From NCBI RefSeq assembly GCF_027706725.1, contig NZ_JAQFWQ010000035.1, forward strand, positions 1-61,405: 61,405 nt of DNA, given 5' to 3'. The notes beneath the pieces were generated by a model. It ran no database searches. It saw only the letters and a program-made list of their open reading frames with translations, and was not told the DNA's origin. Positions within the stretch are counted from its first letter, which is position 1, and each line of letters opens with the position of its first letter. A program made the translations under genes and the position numbers. The DNA comes from Nocardiopsis endophytica (GTDB taxonomy: Bacteria > Actinomycetota > Actinomycetes > Streptosporangiales > Streptosporangiaceae). This document shows, piece after piece, positions 32,863 to 41,573 of this stretch.

Positions 32863-34848
32863 ATGCGGGAGAGCGGCGCGTGGCAGGGGGCCGTTCCGGC
32901 CGGGACGCTGAACGGGCTGGCCGGGGTGCTCTACCGCAACGCGGAGGACCTGCCCGCCGCCGAGGTGGTCTCCCGGCGCGGCCCCGACGGCACCTGGGAG
33001 CGGGTGACCTCCGCCCGGCTGCTCAGCGAGGTCACCGCGGTGGCCAAGGGGCTCATCGGCGCCGGGGTGGGCGTGGGCGACCGGGTCGTCCTGGTCGGCG
33101 ACGCCCGCTACGAGCAGGTGCTGCTGCAGTTCGCCGTGTGGGCGGTGCGGGCGGTGGCGGTGCCGCTGCCGGCGTCGTGCTCGCCCAAGCGGCTGCTGGC
33201 CGTGGTGCGCGACTGCCGCCCGGCCGCCGTGGTGCTGCAGGACGGCCGCCAGGCCGACGCCGCCGCGGCGGCCTCCCGCGAGGTCCCCGACCTGGGCCGG
33301 GTGTGGCGCCTGGACGGCCCCGAGGGGCTGGAGGCCGTCACCCGCCCCGGCGCCTACATGGACTCCTCCTCGGTGCGCTTCCGCATGGAGGAGGTGGTGC
33401 GCGAGGACCCGGCCGTCATCGACTACCCGGCGTCGGTGGCCGGCCCCGGGCGCGGGGCCGTGCTCACCCACGGCAACCGCCTGGACGCCGCCGACGCGCT
33501 GGTCCGGCGGCTGTCCCCGGCGCTGGCCGGGACGGAGCCGGGGGAGGCCAGCGCGCTGATGCGGCTGCCGCTGGCCGACCACTTCGGGCAGGCGGCGCTG
33601 GCCGCGTGCATGCTGGCGCGGGTGCGGCTGGGGGTGCTGGAGCCCAGGGCCGACCTGCCGGCCGAGCTGCGCACGTTCAAGCCGACGGTGCTGGTGACCG
33701 GGCCCGAGCTGCTGGAGCGGCTGTACCGGGCCGAGTCGGACAAGGCGCGCCAGACCGGCTGGGACAACCACAACGCCTTCGGCGCCGCCACCGAGCTGGC
33801 CGTGGACTTCGACAAGGCCGGGCGCAAGGGCGCCTGGCGGCGGGTGTCCAAGGCCATGTACGAGTGGATGTACACGCGCATCCGCGAGGCGCTGGGCGGC
33901 CGGGTGAAGCTGCTGGTGGTCGCGGGCGCGCCGATGAGCGCGCGGATGGACCACTTCTTCAACGGCGCCGGCGTGCCCCTGGTGCAGGTCTCGGGCACCG
34001 CCGAGTCGGGCGGGGCGTTCTGCGCCAACGGGACCGACGACCGGCGCGCCGGCACCCACGGGCGGGCCCTGGAGGGCACCGAGGTGCGGCCCGGACCCGG
34101 CGGCGAGCTGTTCGTGCGCGGACCGGGGGTGTTCCCGGGCTACTGGAACGACCCGGACGCGAGCCGGGAGGCGCTGCGCGACGGGTGGCTGGCCACCGGG
34201 GTCGCCGGGGAGGTCGACGGCGACGGGTACGTGACGGTGCGCGAGCGGCTGCGGGTGCAGGCCTGCTCGGCCCCGGCGCGGCCGCGCGGCGCCGACGCGG
34301 CGCCCGGGGCCGCGGGGCGGGGCGAGGGGGCCGAGGCGGCCCCGGCGGCGCACGAGGCGCCGCACGCCCGGACCGGCGGCGGGGGCGAGGCCGGTCCCTC
34401 CGGGGCCGAGCGGCCCGCGGCGGCCGTCCCCCAGCCGTCCCCGGAGGAGCTGGTGGCCGACCTGGAGCGGCGGCTGCGCTCGCACTCGCTGGTCAGCCAG
34501 GCGATGGTGATCGGGCGCGGGCGCCCCTACTGCACGGCGCTGGTGACGCTGGCCTCGGACCAGCTGGAGTACTGGCGCCTGGTGAACAACCGGCCGCTGA
34601 ACACGCCGCCGGAGGAGATCGCCTCGGACCCGGAGCTGCTGCGCGAGATCAGCGTGGCGGTGGGCGAGGCCAACCAGGCGGTGCCGCCGCAGCTGGCCGT
34701 GCGGGCCTTCCACGTGCTGGCCGAGGAGTTCACGGTGCAGAGCGGGCTGGTGCTGCCCGGGGGCGAGCTGCGGCGCGACGCGGTGCTGCGCGCCTTCGCC
34801 GACGAGATCGAGGGCCTGTACCGCTCCCCGGAGTCCCACTCCCGTTGA
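32863..34848 (+). CDS. Acyl-CoA-synthetase-like (FadD15-type) protein with degenerate catalytic motifs
   Basis: This is a 661-residue adenylate-forming fold protein similar to long-chain acyl-CoA ligases (AMYEWMYTRIREALGGRVKL and VAGAPMSARMDHFFNGAGVP are FadD15-like). Key motifs are lost. The ATP P-loop YTSGTTGxPKG is replaced by YPASVAGPGRGAVLTHGN (only LTHGN is kept). TGD is replaced by TGVAGE, the hinge GRxKD by RERLRVQ, and the catalytic Lys near the C terminus by LPGGELRRD. A 60-residue Ala/Gly/Glu-rich insert (~residues 475-530) splits the C-terminal domain. It may be a non-catalytic or altered protein. Its TGA stop lies inside a palindromic repeat. Confidence 0.8.
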   Translation: MRESGAWQGAVPAGTLNGLAGVLYRNAEDLPAAEVVSRRGPDGTWERVTSARLLSEVTAVAKGLIGAGVGVGDRVVLVGDARYEQVLLQFAVWAVRAVAVPLPASCSPKRLLAVVRDCRPAAVVLQDGRQADAAAAASREVPDLGRVWRLDGPEGLEAVTRPGAYMDSSSVRFRMEEVVREDPAVIDYPASVAGPGRGAVLTHGNRLDAADALVRRLSPALAGTEPGEASALMRLPLADHFGQAALAACMLARVRLGVLEPRADLPAELRTFKPTVLVTGPELLERLYRAESDKARQTGWDNHNAFGAATELAVDFDKAGRKGAWRRVSKAMYEWMYTRIREALGGRVKLLVVAGAPMSARMDHFFNGAGVPLVQVSGTAESGGAFCANGTDDRRAGTHGRALEGTEVRPGPGGELFVRGPGVFPGYWNDPDASREALRDGWLATGVAGEVDGDGYVTVRERLRVQACSAPARPRGADAAPGAAGRGEGAEAAPAAHEAPHARTGGGGEAGPSGAERPAAAVPQPSPEELVADLERRLRSHSLVSQAMVIGRGRPYCTALVTLASDQLEYWRLVNNRPLNTPPEEIASDPELLREISVAVGEANQAVPPQLAVRAFHVLAEEFTVQSGLVLPGGELRRDAVLRAFADEIEGLYRSPESHSR

Positions 34849-35073
34849 TCTCGGGAGAAGGCCCCTTCGCGGACGGTCTTAGAGCCCGCGCGGATAGGCG
34901 GGTGCGCTCCGCGTTGATCTCGGGAGAAACGACGCTACCGGGCCGTTTTTAGGGGCGCTTTTCCCGAGATCAACGACGTGGGGGCGGCGTTCGGCGGCGG
35001 AGTCGGCGGGGCCGGACCCCTGCGGTCCGCCCGCCCATCCGCGCCAGCTCTTAGGGGCGATTCTCCCGAGATC
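34844..35073. repeat. Nested palindromic repeat array
   Basis: An outer pair has arm GTTGATCTCGGGAGAA at 34844-34859, matched by TTCTCCCGAGATC at 35061-35073. Further complementary blocks (GCGCGGATAGGCGGG against CCCGCCCATCCGCGC) lie inside. In the centre is a complete smaller element (34913-34974) with arms GTTGATCTCGGGAGAA and TTTTCCCGAGATCAAC. The array starts inside the stop codon of the upstream gene. Confidence 0.75.
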
Positions 35074-35350
35074 GGCATCGGAGGCGGTTCATTCCGGTCG
35101 TCCGGATGCGCCACCGGTTGCGGAAATGCGTCTGAAGGATCTCCGGGATCTTCTTCGGGGTCATGGAGAAACGGAATATGCGCGAGGGCCGCTGCGAGCG
35201 GGGAATCCGGATATGGAGCACGGAGGGCGCCGGAACGGGGTGCGCTCCTCAGAGCCCGCGGGCGTACGTCCACGTCCTGACCTGCGGACCTTCGGAGTGA
35301 CAAGGCGTGCCCCACGGCCTCCTTCAAGGGGCACGCCCGCGCCCGCCACC
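35074..35350. other. Intergenic region with terminator
   Basis: I see no gene here. GCGTGCCCC (35305-35313) pairs perfectly with GGGGCACGC (35328-35336), 14 bases beyond the response-regulator stop, and probably terminates that minus-strand operon. Confidence 0.6.
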
Positions 35351-35998
35351 TCAGTTGTTGTTCAGCCACGCCAGGACCGCCCGCACGCGGCGGCTGTCAT
35401 CGCCCGACGGCGGCAGGTCCAGCTTCGTGAAGATGTTGTTGATGTGCTTGCTCACCGCCTTCTCGGTGATGAACAGGCGCCCGGCGATCGCCGAGTTCGA
35501 CCGGCCCTCGGCCATCTCCCCCAGCACCTCCTGCTCGCGCGGGGTCAACGACGCCATCGGGCCCTCGTCGCCGTGCTTGGCCAGCAGCTGGGAGATCACC
35601 GCCGGGTCCATCGCGGTGCCGCCCTCGGCCACCCGGCGCACCGCGTCGAGGAACTGCCCCACGTCGAACACACGGTCCTTGAGCAGGTAGCCCACCGCGC
35701 CCCGGTCGTCGGACAGCAGCTCGCGCGCGTACAGCTGCTCCACGTGCTGCGAGAGCACCAGGATCGGCAGCCCGGGCACCTGCCCGCGCGCCTCGATCGC
35801 CGCCTGCAGGCCCTCGTCGGTGAAGGTCGGCGGGAGCCGCACGTCCACCACGGCCACGTCCGGGCGGTGCTCGACCAGGGCGTCCCGCAGCTGCGGCCCG
35901 CTCTCCACGGCGGCCACCACGGTGAACTCGTGGGCCTCCAACAGGCGGATCAGCCCGTCGCGGAGGAGGGCCAGGTCTTCGGCGATGACAACGCGCAC
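35351..35998 (-). CDS. LuxR/NarL-family response regulator
   Basis: This 215-residue regulator has a receiver domain with acidic pocket E7-D8, phospho-acceptor Asp52 in VVDVRLPPTF and the conserved Lys in YLLKDR. The C-terminal LuxR helix-turn-helix is LTPREQEVLGEMAEGRSNSA followed by IAGRLFITEKAVSKHINNIF. GTG at 35998 lies inside the 3' end of the histidine-kinase gene (49-base overlap), so the two are coupled and form one two-component system. Target genes cannot be inferred. Confidence 0.9.
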   Translation of the reverse strand: MRVVIAEDLALLRDGLIRLLEAHEFTVVAAVESGPQLRDALVEHRPDVAVVDVRLPPTFTDEGLQAAIEARGQVPGLPILVLSQHVEQLYARELLSDDRGAVGYLLKDRVFDVGQFLDAVRRVAEGGTAMDPAVISQLLAKHGDEGPMASLTPREQEVLGEMAEGRSNSAIAGRLFITEKAVSKHINNIFTKLDLPPSGDDSRRVRAVLAWLNNN

Positions 35999-37224
35999 GG
36001 CAGCTCCATGGTCACGATCGTCGGCCCGCCCGCCGGGCTGACGATGTTCATGGTGCCATCGAACGAATCCAGTCGGCGCCGGATGCCCCGCAGCCCCGAG
36101 CCCCCCGACTCCTCGGCGCCGCCCCGCCCGTCGTCCCCGACCAGGATCATCAGCCGCCCGGCCACATGGGTGATGCGCACCCACGCCCGGCCGGCGCCGG
36201 AGTGCTTGACCGCGTTCGTCAGGACCTCGGCCACCGCGAAGTAGGCGGCCGACTCCACGGGGTCGGGGGCGCGCCCGGGCAGGTCGATGTCGACGTCGAT
36301 GGGCAGCTGCTGGGACACCGCGAGCGCGCGCACCGCCCCGTCCAGGCCGCGCTCGACCAGTACCGGCGGGTGGATGCCGCGCACCAGGTCGCGCAGCTCG
36401 TCGAGGGCCTGGCGGGTGGCCTCGCGCGCCTCGGTGAGCAGCCGCCGGGCGGTGTCGGGGTCCTGGGACAGCAGCTCCTCGGCCATGCCCAGGCTCATGC
36501 CCAGAGCCACCAGCCGCGCCTGCGCGCCGTCGTGCAGGTCGCGCTCGATCCGGCGCACCTCCGAGGCCTGGGCGTCGATGGTGTCGGCGCGGGAGGTGGC
36601 CAGGTGCTCGACGCGGGCGTGCAGGCGGGCCTTCTCGGTGGGGGCCAGCAGCCAGCGGCTCATCCGGGCGTACAGCCGCAGCAGGGCGGGGGTGGCGCGC
36701 CAGAACAGCGCCAGTTCGATGACCGCGGGGACGAGCGCGACGAAGGCCTCGGTCTGGTTCTCCACCGGCAGGCCGTACAGGTCGGGCACGACCCGCCACA
36801 GGACGGTGGCGTAGAGGGTCTGGTAGACGGCGTGCCCGACCAGCACCGCGGGCATGAGCGCGACCACGGCGCCGACGGTGCCGTTGAACAGCAGCCAGGC
36901 CATGTCGCGCCAGGTGCCGGGGTCGGTGAACACGGCGCGGATGCGCGCGGGGAACGTGCCCTGGGGCAGCGGGCTGTAGGGGGAGGGGATGGGGCCCTCG
37001 TCGAGGAACTGGCCGAGCACGCGGCGGCAGGTGTCGGCCAGGCTGCGGATGAGGGGGGTGAGCATGACGGCGATGGGCAGGCCGATCCAGATCGCCGTGA
37101 GGACCATGGCCACGGAGAACAGGGCGAGCAGCACCACTCCGGTGGCGGCCAGCGCGACCAGCAGCAGCGACCACGCCAGCAGGTACAGGCGTCCGGTGGC
37201 GGCGGGTCGGTCGGCGCGGATCAT
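35950..37224 (-). CDS. Sensor histidine kinase (HisKA_3 type)
   Basis: This 424-residue membrane kinase has an N-terminal sensor region of four hydrophobic segments in two pairs ([20 protein letters not shown] through [13 protein letters not shown], then [20 protein letters not shown] and a later pair), resembling the actinobacterial 'putative sensor' domain. The phospho-acceptor is His231 in [14 protein letters not shown]. The HATPase domain has [13 protein letters not shown] (N box) and [19 protein letters not shown] (G1/G2). It phosphorylates the overlapping LuxR-type regulator. ATG at 37224 opens the protein. The signal is unknown; cell-envelope stress is common for this type. Confidence 0.9.
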   Translation of the reverse strand: MIRADRPAATGRLYLLAWSLLLVALAATGVVLLALFSVAMVLTAIWIGLPIAVMLTPLIRSLADTCRRVLGQFLDEGPIPSPYSPLPQGTFPARIRAVFTDPGTWRDMAWLLFNGTVGAVVALMPAVLVGHAVYQTLYATVLWRVVPDLYGLPVENQTEAFVALVPAVIELALFWRATPALLRLYARMSRWLLAPTEKARLHARVEHLATSRADTIDAQASEVRRIERDLHDGAQARLVALGMSLGMAEELLSQDPDTARRLLTEAREATRQALDELRDLVRGIHPPVLVERGLDGAVRALAVSQQLPIDVDIDLPGRAPDPVESAAYFAVAEVLTNAVKHSGAGRAWVRITHVAGRLMILVGDDGRGGAEESGGSGLRGIRRRLDSFDGTMNIVSPAGGPTIVTMELPCALSSPKTWPSSATG

Positions 37225-37696
37225 GGGCGGCGTCCTCGGCGGTGTCGGCGGCGCGGCGGGCGGCCGGTCGGTGCTGGGCACCGGGCCGCTCGCTCCATTG
37301 TGGGGGTGCGTGCGGACCGCACGCAGTGGTGCGGGGTCCCCTGTCGGGGGTTCCCCTAGGGGGCGGTGGCGAGGTGGCCGGGAGCGCGCGGGGCGCCGCC
37401 TGCCCCGCCCCCGGTGGGGGCGGCGTGCCTTCTGGGCACCGTCCCGACGGCAGCGACGCCGTCTGCCTGACTGCCTGTCCGCCCGTGCGCTCGTGCGCCG
37501 CTGTCCGCTTGACGGGTCGGGCGCGGATCGCACATACCCCGTGCCCTGCGAGGTGTCGCTCATGGCCCATGGGAGGATGCCCGGCAGCGCGCGGCCCTGC
37601 GACGACGGGGCGCGGGCCCGGATCGGCCCGGCCCGAATCGGATCGGAGCGGAACGGGTCGGGCCGGAAACGGATCGGAGAAGGGGAGCGGAGGGCC

Positions 37697-38482
37697 ATGG
37701 GCGCAGCGGCACCGGAGCGGAGCGAGGGCGAAGGGCGTGTGGCGGTCGTCACGGGCGCCGGGAGCGGGATCGGGCGCGCGGTGGCGTTGGAGTTGCTCGG
37801 GCGCGGCTACTCGGTGGCCCTGGCAGGGCGCCGGCGGGAGCGGTTGGAGGAGACGGCCGAGCTGGCGGGGGCACCGCAGCGCGAGCGCGCTGCTGCGGTG
37901 GCCTGCGACGTGTCCGACCCGGACGCGGTGCGGGCGCTGTTCGGGGCCGTCGACGAGCGCTGGGGCCGCGTCGACGTGCTGTTCAACAACGCGGGCGCGA
38001 TGCCCGCCCCGACCGCGGTGGACGAGGTCGGCGACGACGAGTGGCGGCATGTGGTGGACGTCAACCTCACGGGGGCGTTCTGGTGCGCGCGCGAGGCCTT
38101 CGCGCGGATGCGCCGCCAGGAGCCGCGGGGCGGGCGGATCATCAACAACGGGTCGGTGTCGGCGCAGGTGCCGCGCCCGATGTCGGTGGGGTACACGGCG
38201 ACCAAGCATGCGCTGACGGGGCTGACGAAGTCGCTGGCGCTGGAGGGGCGCCCGCTGGGGATCGCGTGCGGGCAGATCGACATCGGCAACGCGGCGACCG
38301 AACTGACGGAGGGCATCGCGGCGGGAACGCTCCAGGCCGACGGCGGCCGCGCGCCGGAGCCGGTGTTCGACGCGCGGTATGTGGCCAGGGCTGTGGCGGA
38401 CATGGCGGCCCTGCCGCTGGAGGCCAACGTGCAGTGGATGACCTTGATGGCGACGGGGATGCCGTACGTCGGCAGGGGGTAG
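37697..38482 (+). CDS. Short-chain dehydrogenase/reductase
   Basis: This 261-residue classical SDR has the nucleotide site [18 protein letters not shown] (~residues 16-33), NNAG motif in [12 protein letters not shown], catalytic Ser in [10 protein letters not shown], and Tyr166-x3-Lys170 in GYTATKHAL. The Arg-rich turn after the first strand ([10 protein letters not shown]) suggests NADP(H). The substrate is unknown. The ATG at 37697 is preceded by GGGGAGCGGAGGG. It is divergent from the two-component operon and is followed by direct repeats. Confidence 0.9.
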   Translation: MGAAAPERSEGEGRVAVVTGAGSGIGRAVALELLGRGYSVALAGRRRERLEETAELAGAPQRERAAAVACDVSDPDAVRALFGAVDERWGRVDVLFNNAGAMPAPTAVDEVGDDEWRHVVDVNLTGAFWCAREAFARMRRQEPRGGRIINNGSVSAQVPRPMSVGYTATKHALTGLTKSLALEGRPLGIACGQIDIGNAATELTEGIAAGTLQADGGRAPEPVFDARYVARAVADMAALPLEANVQWMTLMATGMPYVGRG

Positions 38483-38508
38483 CGCTGGTCGGCGGTCCTT
38501 ACGGTTCC

Positions 38509-38850
38509 GCTGTCGGGCGCGGCGCGTGTGCGTGGTCACCGTGGAGGGCGGCGACGGCGACAGCGGGGCGGTTCCCGGGCTCTGCCTGCCGGGCGGCGGG
38601 CCGCTCCCGGCCCGGGCGGGCGGGCGGCTGAGCTGGTACCCCGCTTGAGGGGCCCGGCCGGGCGGTGGGCCGACAGGGCGCACCGTTGAGGGCGGCGACG
38701 AGGAGAGGCCAGCGGCCCACACCGCAGCGCTGTCGGGCGCGGCGCGTGTGCATGGTCACCGTGGAGGGCGGCGACGGCGACAGCGGGGCGGTTCCCCGGC
38801 CCTGCCTGCCGGGTGGTGGGCCGCTGGTGCTCCAGGCGGCGGCGCGACCG
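38509..38850. repeat. Tandem direct repeat (family LR, two copies)
   Basis: About 98 bases starting GCTGTCGGGCGCGGCGCGTG at 38509 recur at 38729 with about six differences, 220 bases apart. The stretch between them (from GGTACCCCGCTT at 38634) together with the second copy is also present at 61260-61405. It lies just downstream of the SDR gene. It has no coding features. Confidence 0.8.
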
Positions 38851-38908
38851 GGCGGGCGCGTGGTTGAGCGCGTTCGTGGCGGCCGCCGCCCCGGTGCGCC
38901 CCTACTCC

Positions 38909-38974
38909 GCGATGATCTCGACGGGAGTGCTGTCAAAACGGCCGGAATGACAGCACCTTCGTCGAGATCATCGC
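38909..38974. repeat. GATCTCG palindromic element
   Basis: The left arm 38909-38934 and right arm 38949-38974 are 26 bases each with three mismatches (both contain GCGATGATCTCGACG as read from outside) around a 14-base spacer. It is the same family as the elements near 13.6 and 34.9 kb. Confidence 0.8.
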
Positions 38975-39318
38975 CAAGGGGGGCGGGCGAGGGGGTGTGG
39001 GGGCAACTTGAGTGGTGATATCGACGCCCGATCTGCCCAAAAGCGTCGATTCCACGACGCAGGATGCCCGACCCCCTCTCATGCTGTCCGGTATGCCCGG
39101 TATGCGCCGCCCGTTCGGCCCCCCGCCGCCCAAAGGCCGCACCTGTCCCGCGCACACCACCCGAAACGCACACCGCCCCTCGCGCACTGCGCCGGATCGG
39201 CCGGGCCGAAAGGGCTTCGGGCAGCGGTAGCATGCCTTATCAGCGCCAGGCGGGCCCACGCACCCGCCACCGTCCGCCCCCTCGCCCGCCGCACCGCCTG
39301 AAAGGCACCCGCGACACC
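38975..39318 (+). promoter_or_regulatory. Intergenic region and likely promoter of the next gene
   Basis: No gene is supported. TAGCAT at 39227-39232 is a reasonable -10 box, and GAAAGG at 39299-39304 precedes the GTG at 39319. Confidence 0.4.
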
Positions 39319-39648
39319 GTGCGTCCCACAGACAACGGCGACCGCCCCCGCCGCCTGCCCGCCGGCACCAACACCCGCCACCCCGCCGGAATCCGCATCG
39401 TCGCCGCCGTCCTGGCCGTGGCCGCCCTGGTTCTGGGCCCCCTCGGCTACGTCAACGGCACCTCGGCCGACACCGGCTCGGCCTCGGAGTGGTACACCCT
39501 GGGCTTCGCCGCCTCGGCCGGACTGCCCCTGCTGGCCGCCGCCATCACCACCGTCGCAGGCGACCGACGCGCCGCCCTGTGGTGCCTGGCCCTGCTGGCC
39601 TGGCCGCCCGTCTTCATCGCCGCCGTCCACCTGGCCCCCGGCGCCTGA
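39319..39648 (+). CDS. Small uncharacterised membrane protein
   Basis: This 109-residue protein has a polar, Arg-rich N terminus (PTDNGDRPRRLPAGTNTRHP) and three hydrophobic segments (IVAAVLAVAALVLGPLGYVN, WYTLGFAASAGLPLLAAAIT, ALWCLALLAWPPVFIAAVHL). The family is unknown. GTG at 39319 is preferred to an in-frame ATG at 39232 because a ribosome binding site precedes it and the upstream residues are Pro/His/Arg-rich. The next membrane-protein gene follows 65 bases later. Confidence 0.6.
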   Translation: MRPTDNGDRPRRLPAGTNTRHPAGIRIVAAVLAVAALVLGPLGYVNGTSADTGSASEWYTLGFAASAGLPLLAAAITTVAGDRRAALWCLALLAWPPVFIAAVHLAPGA

Positions 39649-39713
39649 AGGCCCGGCGACCGCCTACCCTGGGCGCCGACCCGCACACACTCAGGGACAC
39701 CGGGGGAGGGCAC

Positions 39714-40214
39714 GTGTCACCCAAGAAGAAGAACAAGAACAAGCGCAGGACGGCCGCCGCGCGCACCCCGGCCGCCGGGGCCTCCGCACCCGGCCCCGCC
39801 GCCGACGGCACCGGCGGCGCCCTGAAGGCCCCCTCGCGCCGCCGCACCCCCGTCCCGCTCGACGAGCCCCGGCCCCGCTGGCCCCTGGCGCTGTGGACCC
39901 TGCTCGCCCTGGTCTGGCTCGGCGGCACCGCCCTGTTCTTCATCCTCGTCCTCGCCGAGGGCCTGGCCATGATGGACCACCAGAGCCCCCAAGAGCTCGC
40001 CCCCTCCCTGCGCGCCACCGCCTGGTACCTCATCGGCATGCTCACCTGCGCCCTGGCCGTGCCCGCCGCGGGCGCCGCCACCGCCGCCCTGCTGCGCCGC
40101 AAGATCGCCGCGGGCCTGTTCGCCCTGGCCACCGCCGCCTCGGCCATCGCCGTGTTCACCCTCGCCGGACCCACCGAGATCATCGACGCCCTGCGCGGCG
40201 GCCTGTCCGGCTGA
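39714..40214 (+). CDS. Uncharacterised membrane protein with Lys-rich N terminus
   Basis: This 166-residue protein begins SPKKKNKNKRRTAAARTP, a highly basic tail, followed by a Pro/Ala linker. Three hydrophobic segments come next (PLALWTLLALVWLGGTALFF, ATAWYLIGMLTCALAVPAAG, KIAAGLFALATAASAIAVFT). The basic tail may touch nucleic acid or lipids. I do not recognise a family. GTG at 39714 follows GGGGGAGGG. It is in the same direction as the preceding small membrane protein and the following recombinase. Confidence 0.65.
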   Translation: MSPKKKNKNKRRTAAARTPAAGASAPGPAADGTGGALKAPSRRRTPVPLDEPRPRWPLALWTLLALVWLGGTALFFILVLAEGLAMMDHQSPQELAPSLRATAWYLIGMLTCALAVPAAGAATAALLRRKIAAGLFALATAASAIAVFTLAGPTEIIDALRGGLSG

Positions 40215-40285
40215 CCCGCCGACCCGCCCCGCCCCACGGCGCGCCCGTACCCGACGGCGCCCCGGATAGGCCATCATGGACCACC

Positions 40286-41566
40286 GTGGGCGCAACGACA
40301 CCAGACCACCACGGCACCGACCCCGACGACCCGGCCGGCCACGACGAGCACACCGCCGACGCGCTGCCCGTCCCCGCCGAGGTCCGCGCCCGCCTCCCGC
40401 ACGTCGACCACAGCGTCCTGGTCGACGAGCGCGCCCTGGAGGAGGTCCGCCGCCGCTTCGACACCGACCAGGCCGGCGCCCTGGCCCGCTACCTCACCTC
40501 CGCCCAGTCGCCCAACACCCTGCGCGCCTACCGCACCGACTGGGTCGCCTTCACCGCCTGGTGCCTGGCCGAACACCGCACCAGCCTGCCCGCCGACCCC
40601 GTCGACGTCGCCGTCTACCTCGCCGCCGCCGCCGACACCGTCCGCACCGACGACCCGACCCGCTGGGCGCTGTCCCCCTCCACCCTGGAGCGCAAGGCCG
40701 CCGCCATCGCCGCCGTCCACGGCGCCCACGGCCTGGCCTCGCCCACCCGCGCCGAAGTCGTCCGCCTCACCCTGCGCGGCATCCGCCGGCGGCGCCGCAC
40801 CGCCCCCCGCCGCAAACGCCCCGTCCTCCTGCACACCCTGACCACCCTGCTCGACCACCGCCCCGACCCCGGCCACCCCACCGGCGCCGCCCGCGCCCGC
40901 GACACCCTGCTGCTGCTCACCGGCTTCGCCGGCGCCCTGCGCCGCAGCGAACTGGCCGCCCTCACCTTCGACGACACCGCCGTGGGCACCGACCCCCGCA
41001 CCGGCGACCCCCTGCTCGTGCTGCGCCTGCACGCCACCAAGACCGACCAGGAGGCCCGCCACGACCACCGGGTCGCCCTGCCCCGCGGACGCCACCGCCC
41101 CACCTGCCCGGTGTGCGCCTTCGCCGACTGGGCCGACCTGCTCACCACCCTGCGCGACGGCGGCCCCGCGGCCCTGCGCACCGCCCTGGCCGAATCCGCC
41201 GAGCGCGAACACGACACCCGCACCCCCCACCGCTGCCACACCTGGGCCGGCACCGACCTGGCCGACGGCACCGCCCGCCCCCTCTTCCCGCCCGTCGACC
41301 GGCACGGCCGCATCGGCGAGCGCCCCGTCTCCGGGCGCGCCGTCGCCGAACTCGTCAAGCGCTACGCCCAGCGCGCCGGACTCGACCCCGACGCCTTCGG
41401 CGGCCACTCCCTGCGCGCCGGATTCGCCACCCAGGCCGCCCTGTCCGGCGCCGCCGACCGCGAGATCATGCGCCAGGGGCGCTGGACCAACCCCCGCACC
41501 GTCCACACCTACATCCGCACCGCGAACCCGCTGGAAGACAACGCCGTCACCCGCCTCGGGCTGTGA
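40286..41566 (+). CDS. Tyrosine recombinase/integrase
   Basis: This 426-residue site-specific recombinase has a core-binding domain (AQSPNTLRAYRTDWVAFTAW) in the first half. Catalytic residues are Arg in GALRRSELAAL, Lys in LHATKTDQ, His-x-x-Arg in FGGHSLRAGFAT, and the nucleophile Tyr in NPRTVHTYIRTAN. An insert with PTCPVCAFADW and HRCHTW could bind zinc, which is unusual for the family. The GTG at 40286 is the first start matching family length. The next gene begins 7 bases after its stop. No att site or tRNA is recognisable nearby, so it may be chromosomal rather than of an intact element. Confidence 0.87.
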   Translation: MGATTPDHHGTDPDDPAGHDEHTADALPVPAEVRARLPHVDHSVLVDERALEEVRRRFDTDQAGALARYLTSAQSPNTLRAYRTDWVAFTAWCLAEHRTSLPADPVDVAVYLAAAADTVRTDDPTRWALSPSTLERKAAAIAAVHGAHGLASPTRAEVVRLTLRGIRRRRRTAPRRKRPVLLHTLTTLLDHRPDPGHPTGAARARDTLLLLTGFAGALRRSELAALTFDDTAVGTDPRTGDPLLVLRLHATKTDQEARHDHRVALPRGRHRPTCPVCAFADWADLLTTLRDGGPAALRTALAESAEREHDTRTPHRCHTWAGTDLADGTARPLFPPVDRHGRIGERPVSGRAVAELVKRYAQRAGLDPDAFGGHSLRAGFATQAALSGAADREIMRQGRWTNPRTVHTYIRTANPLEDNAVTRLGL

Positions 41567-41573
41567 TCCGACC

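Noticed and set aside
35351-38722. 1123-residue minus-strand frame ending in the response regulator
   Set aside because: It crosses the histidine-kinase gene out of frame and the direct repeats; only the last 215 residues are real.
38500-38860. CRISPR-like array
   Set aside because: Only two copies of a long unit 220 bases apart, with no short regular repeat-spacer pattern and no cas genes.
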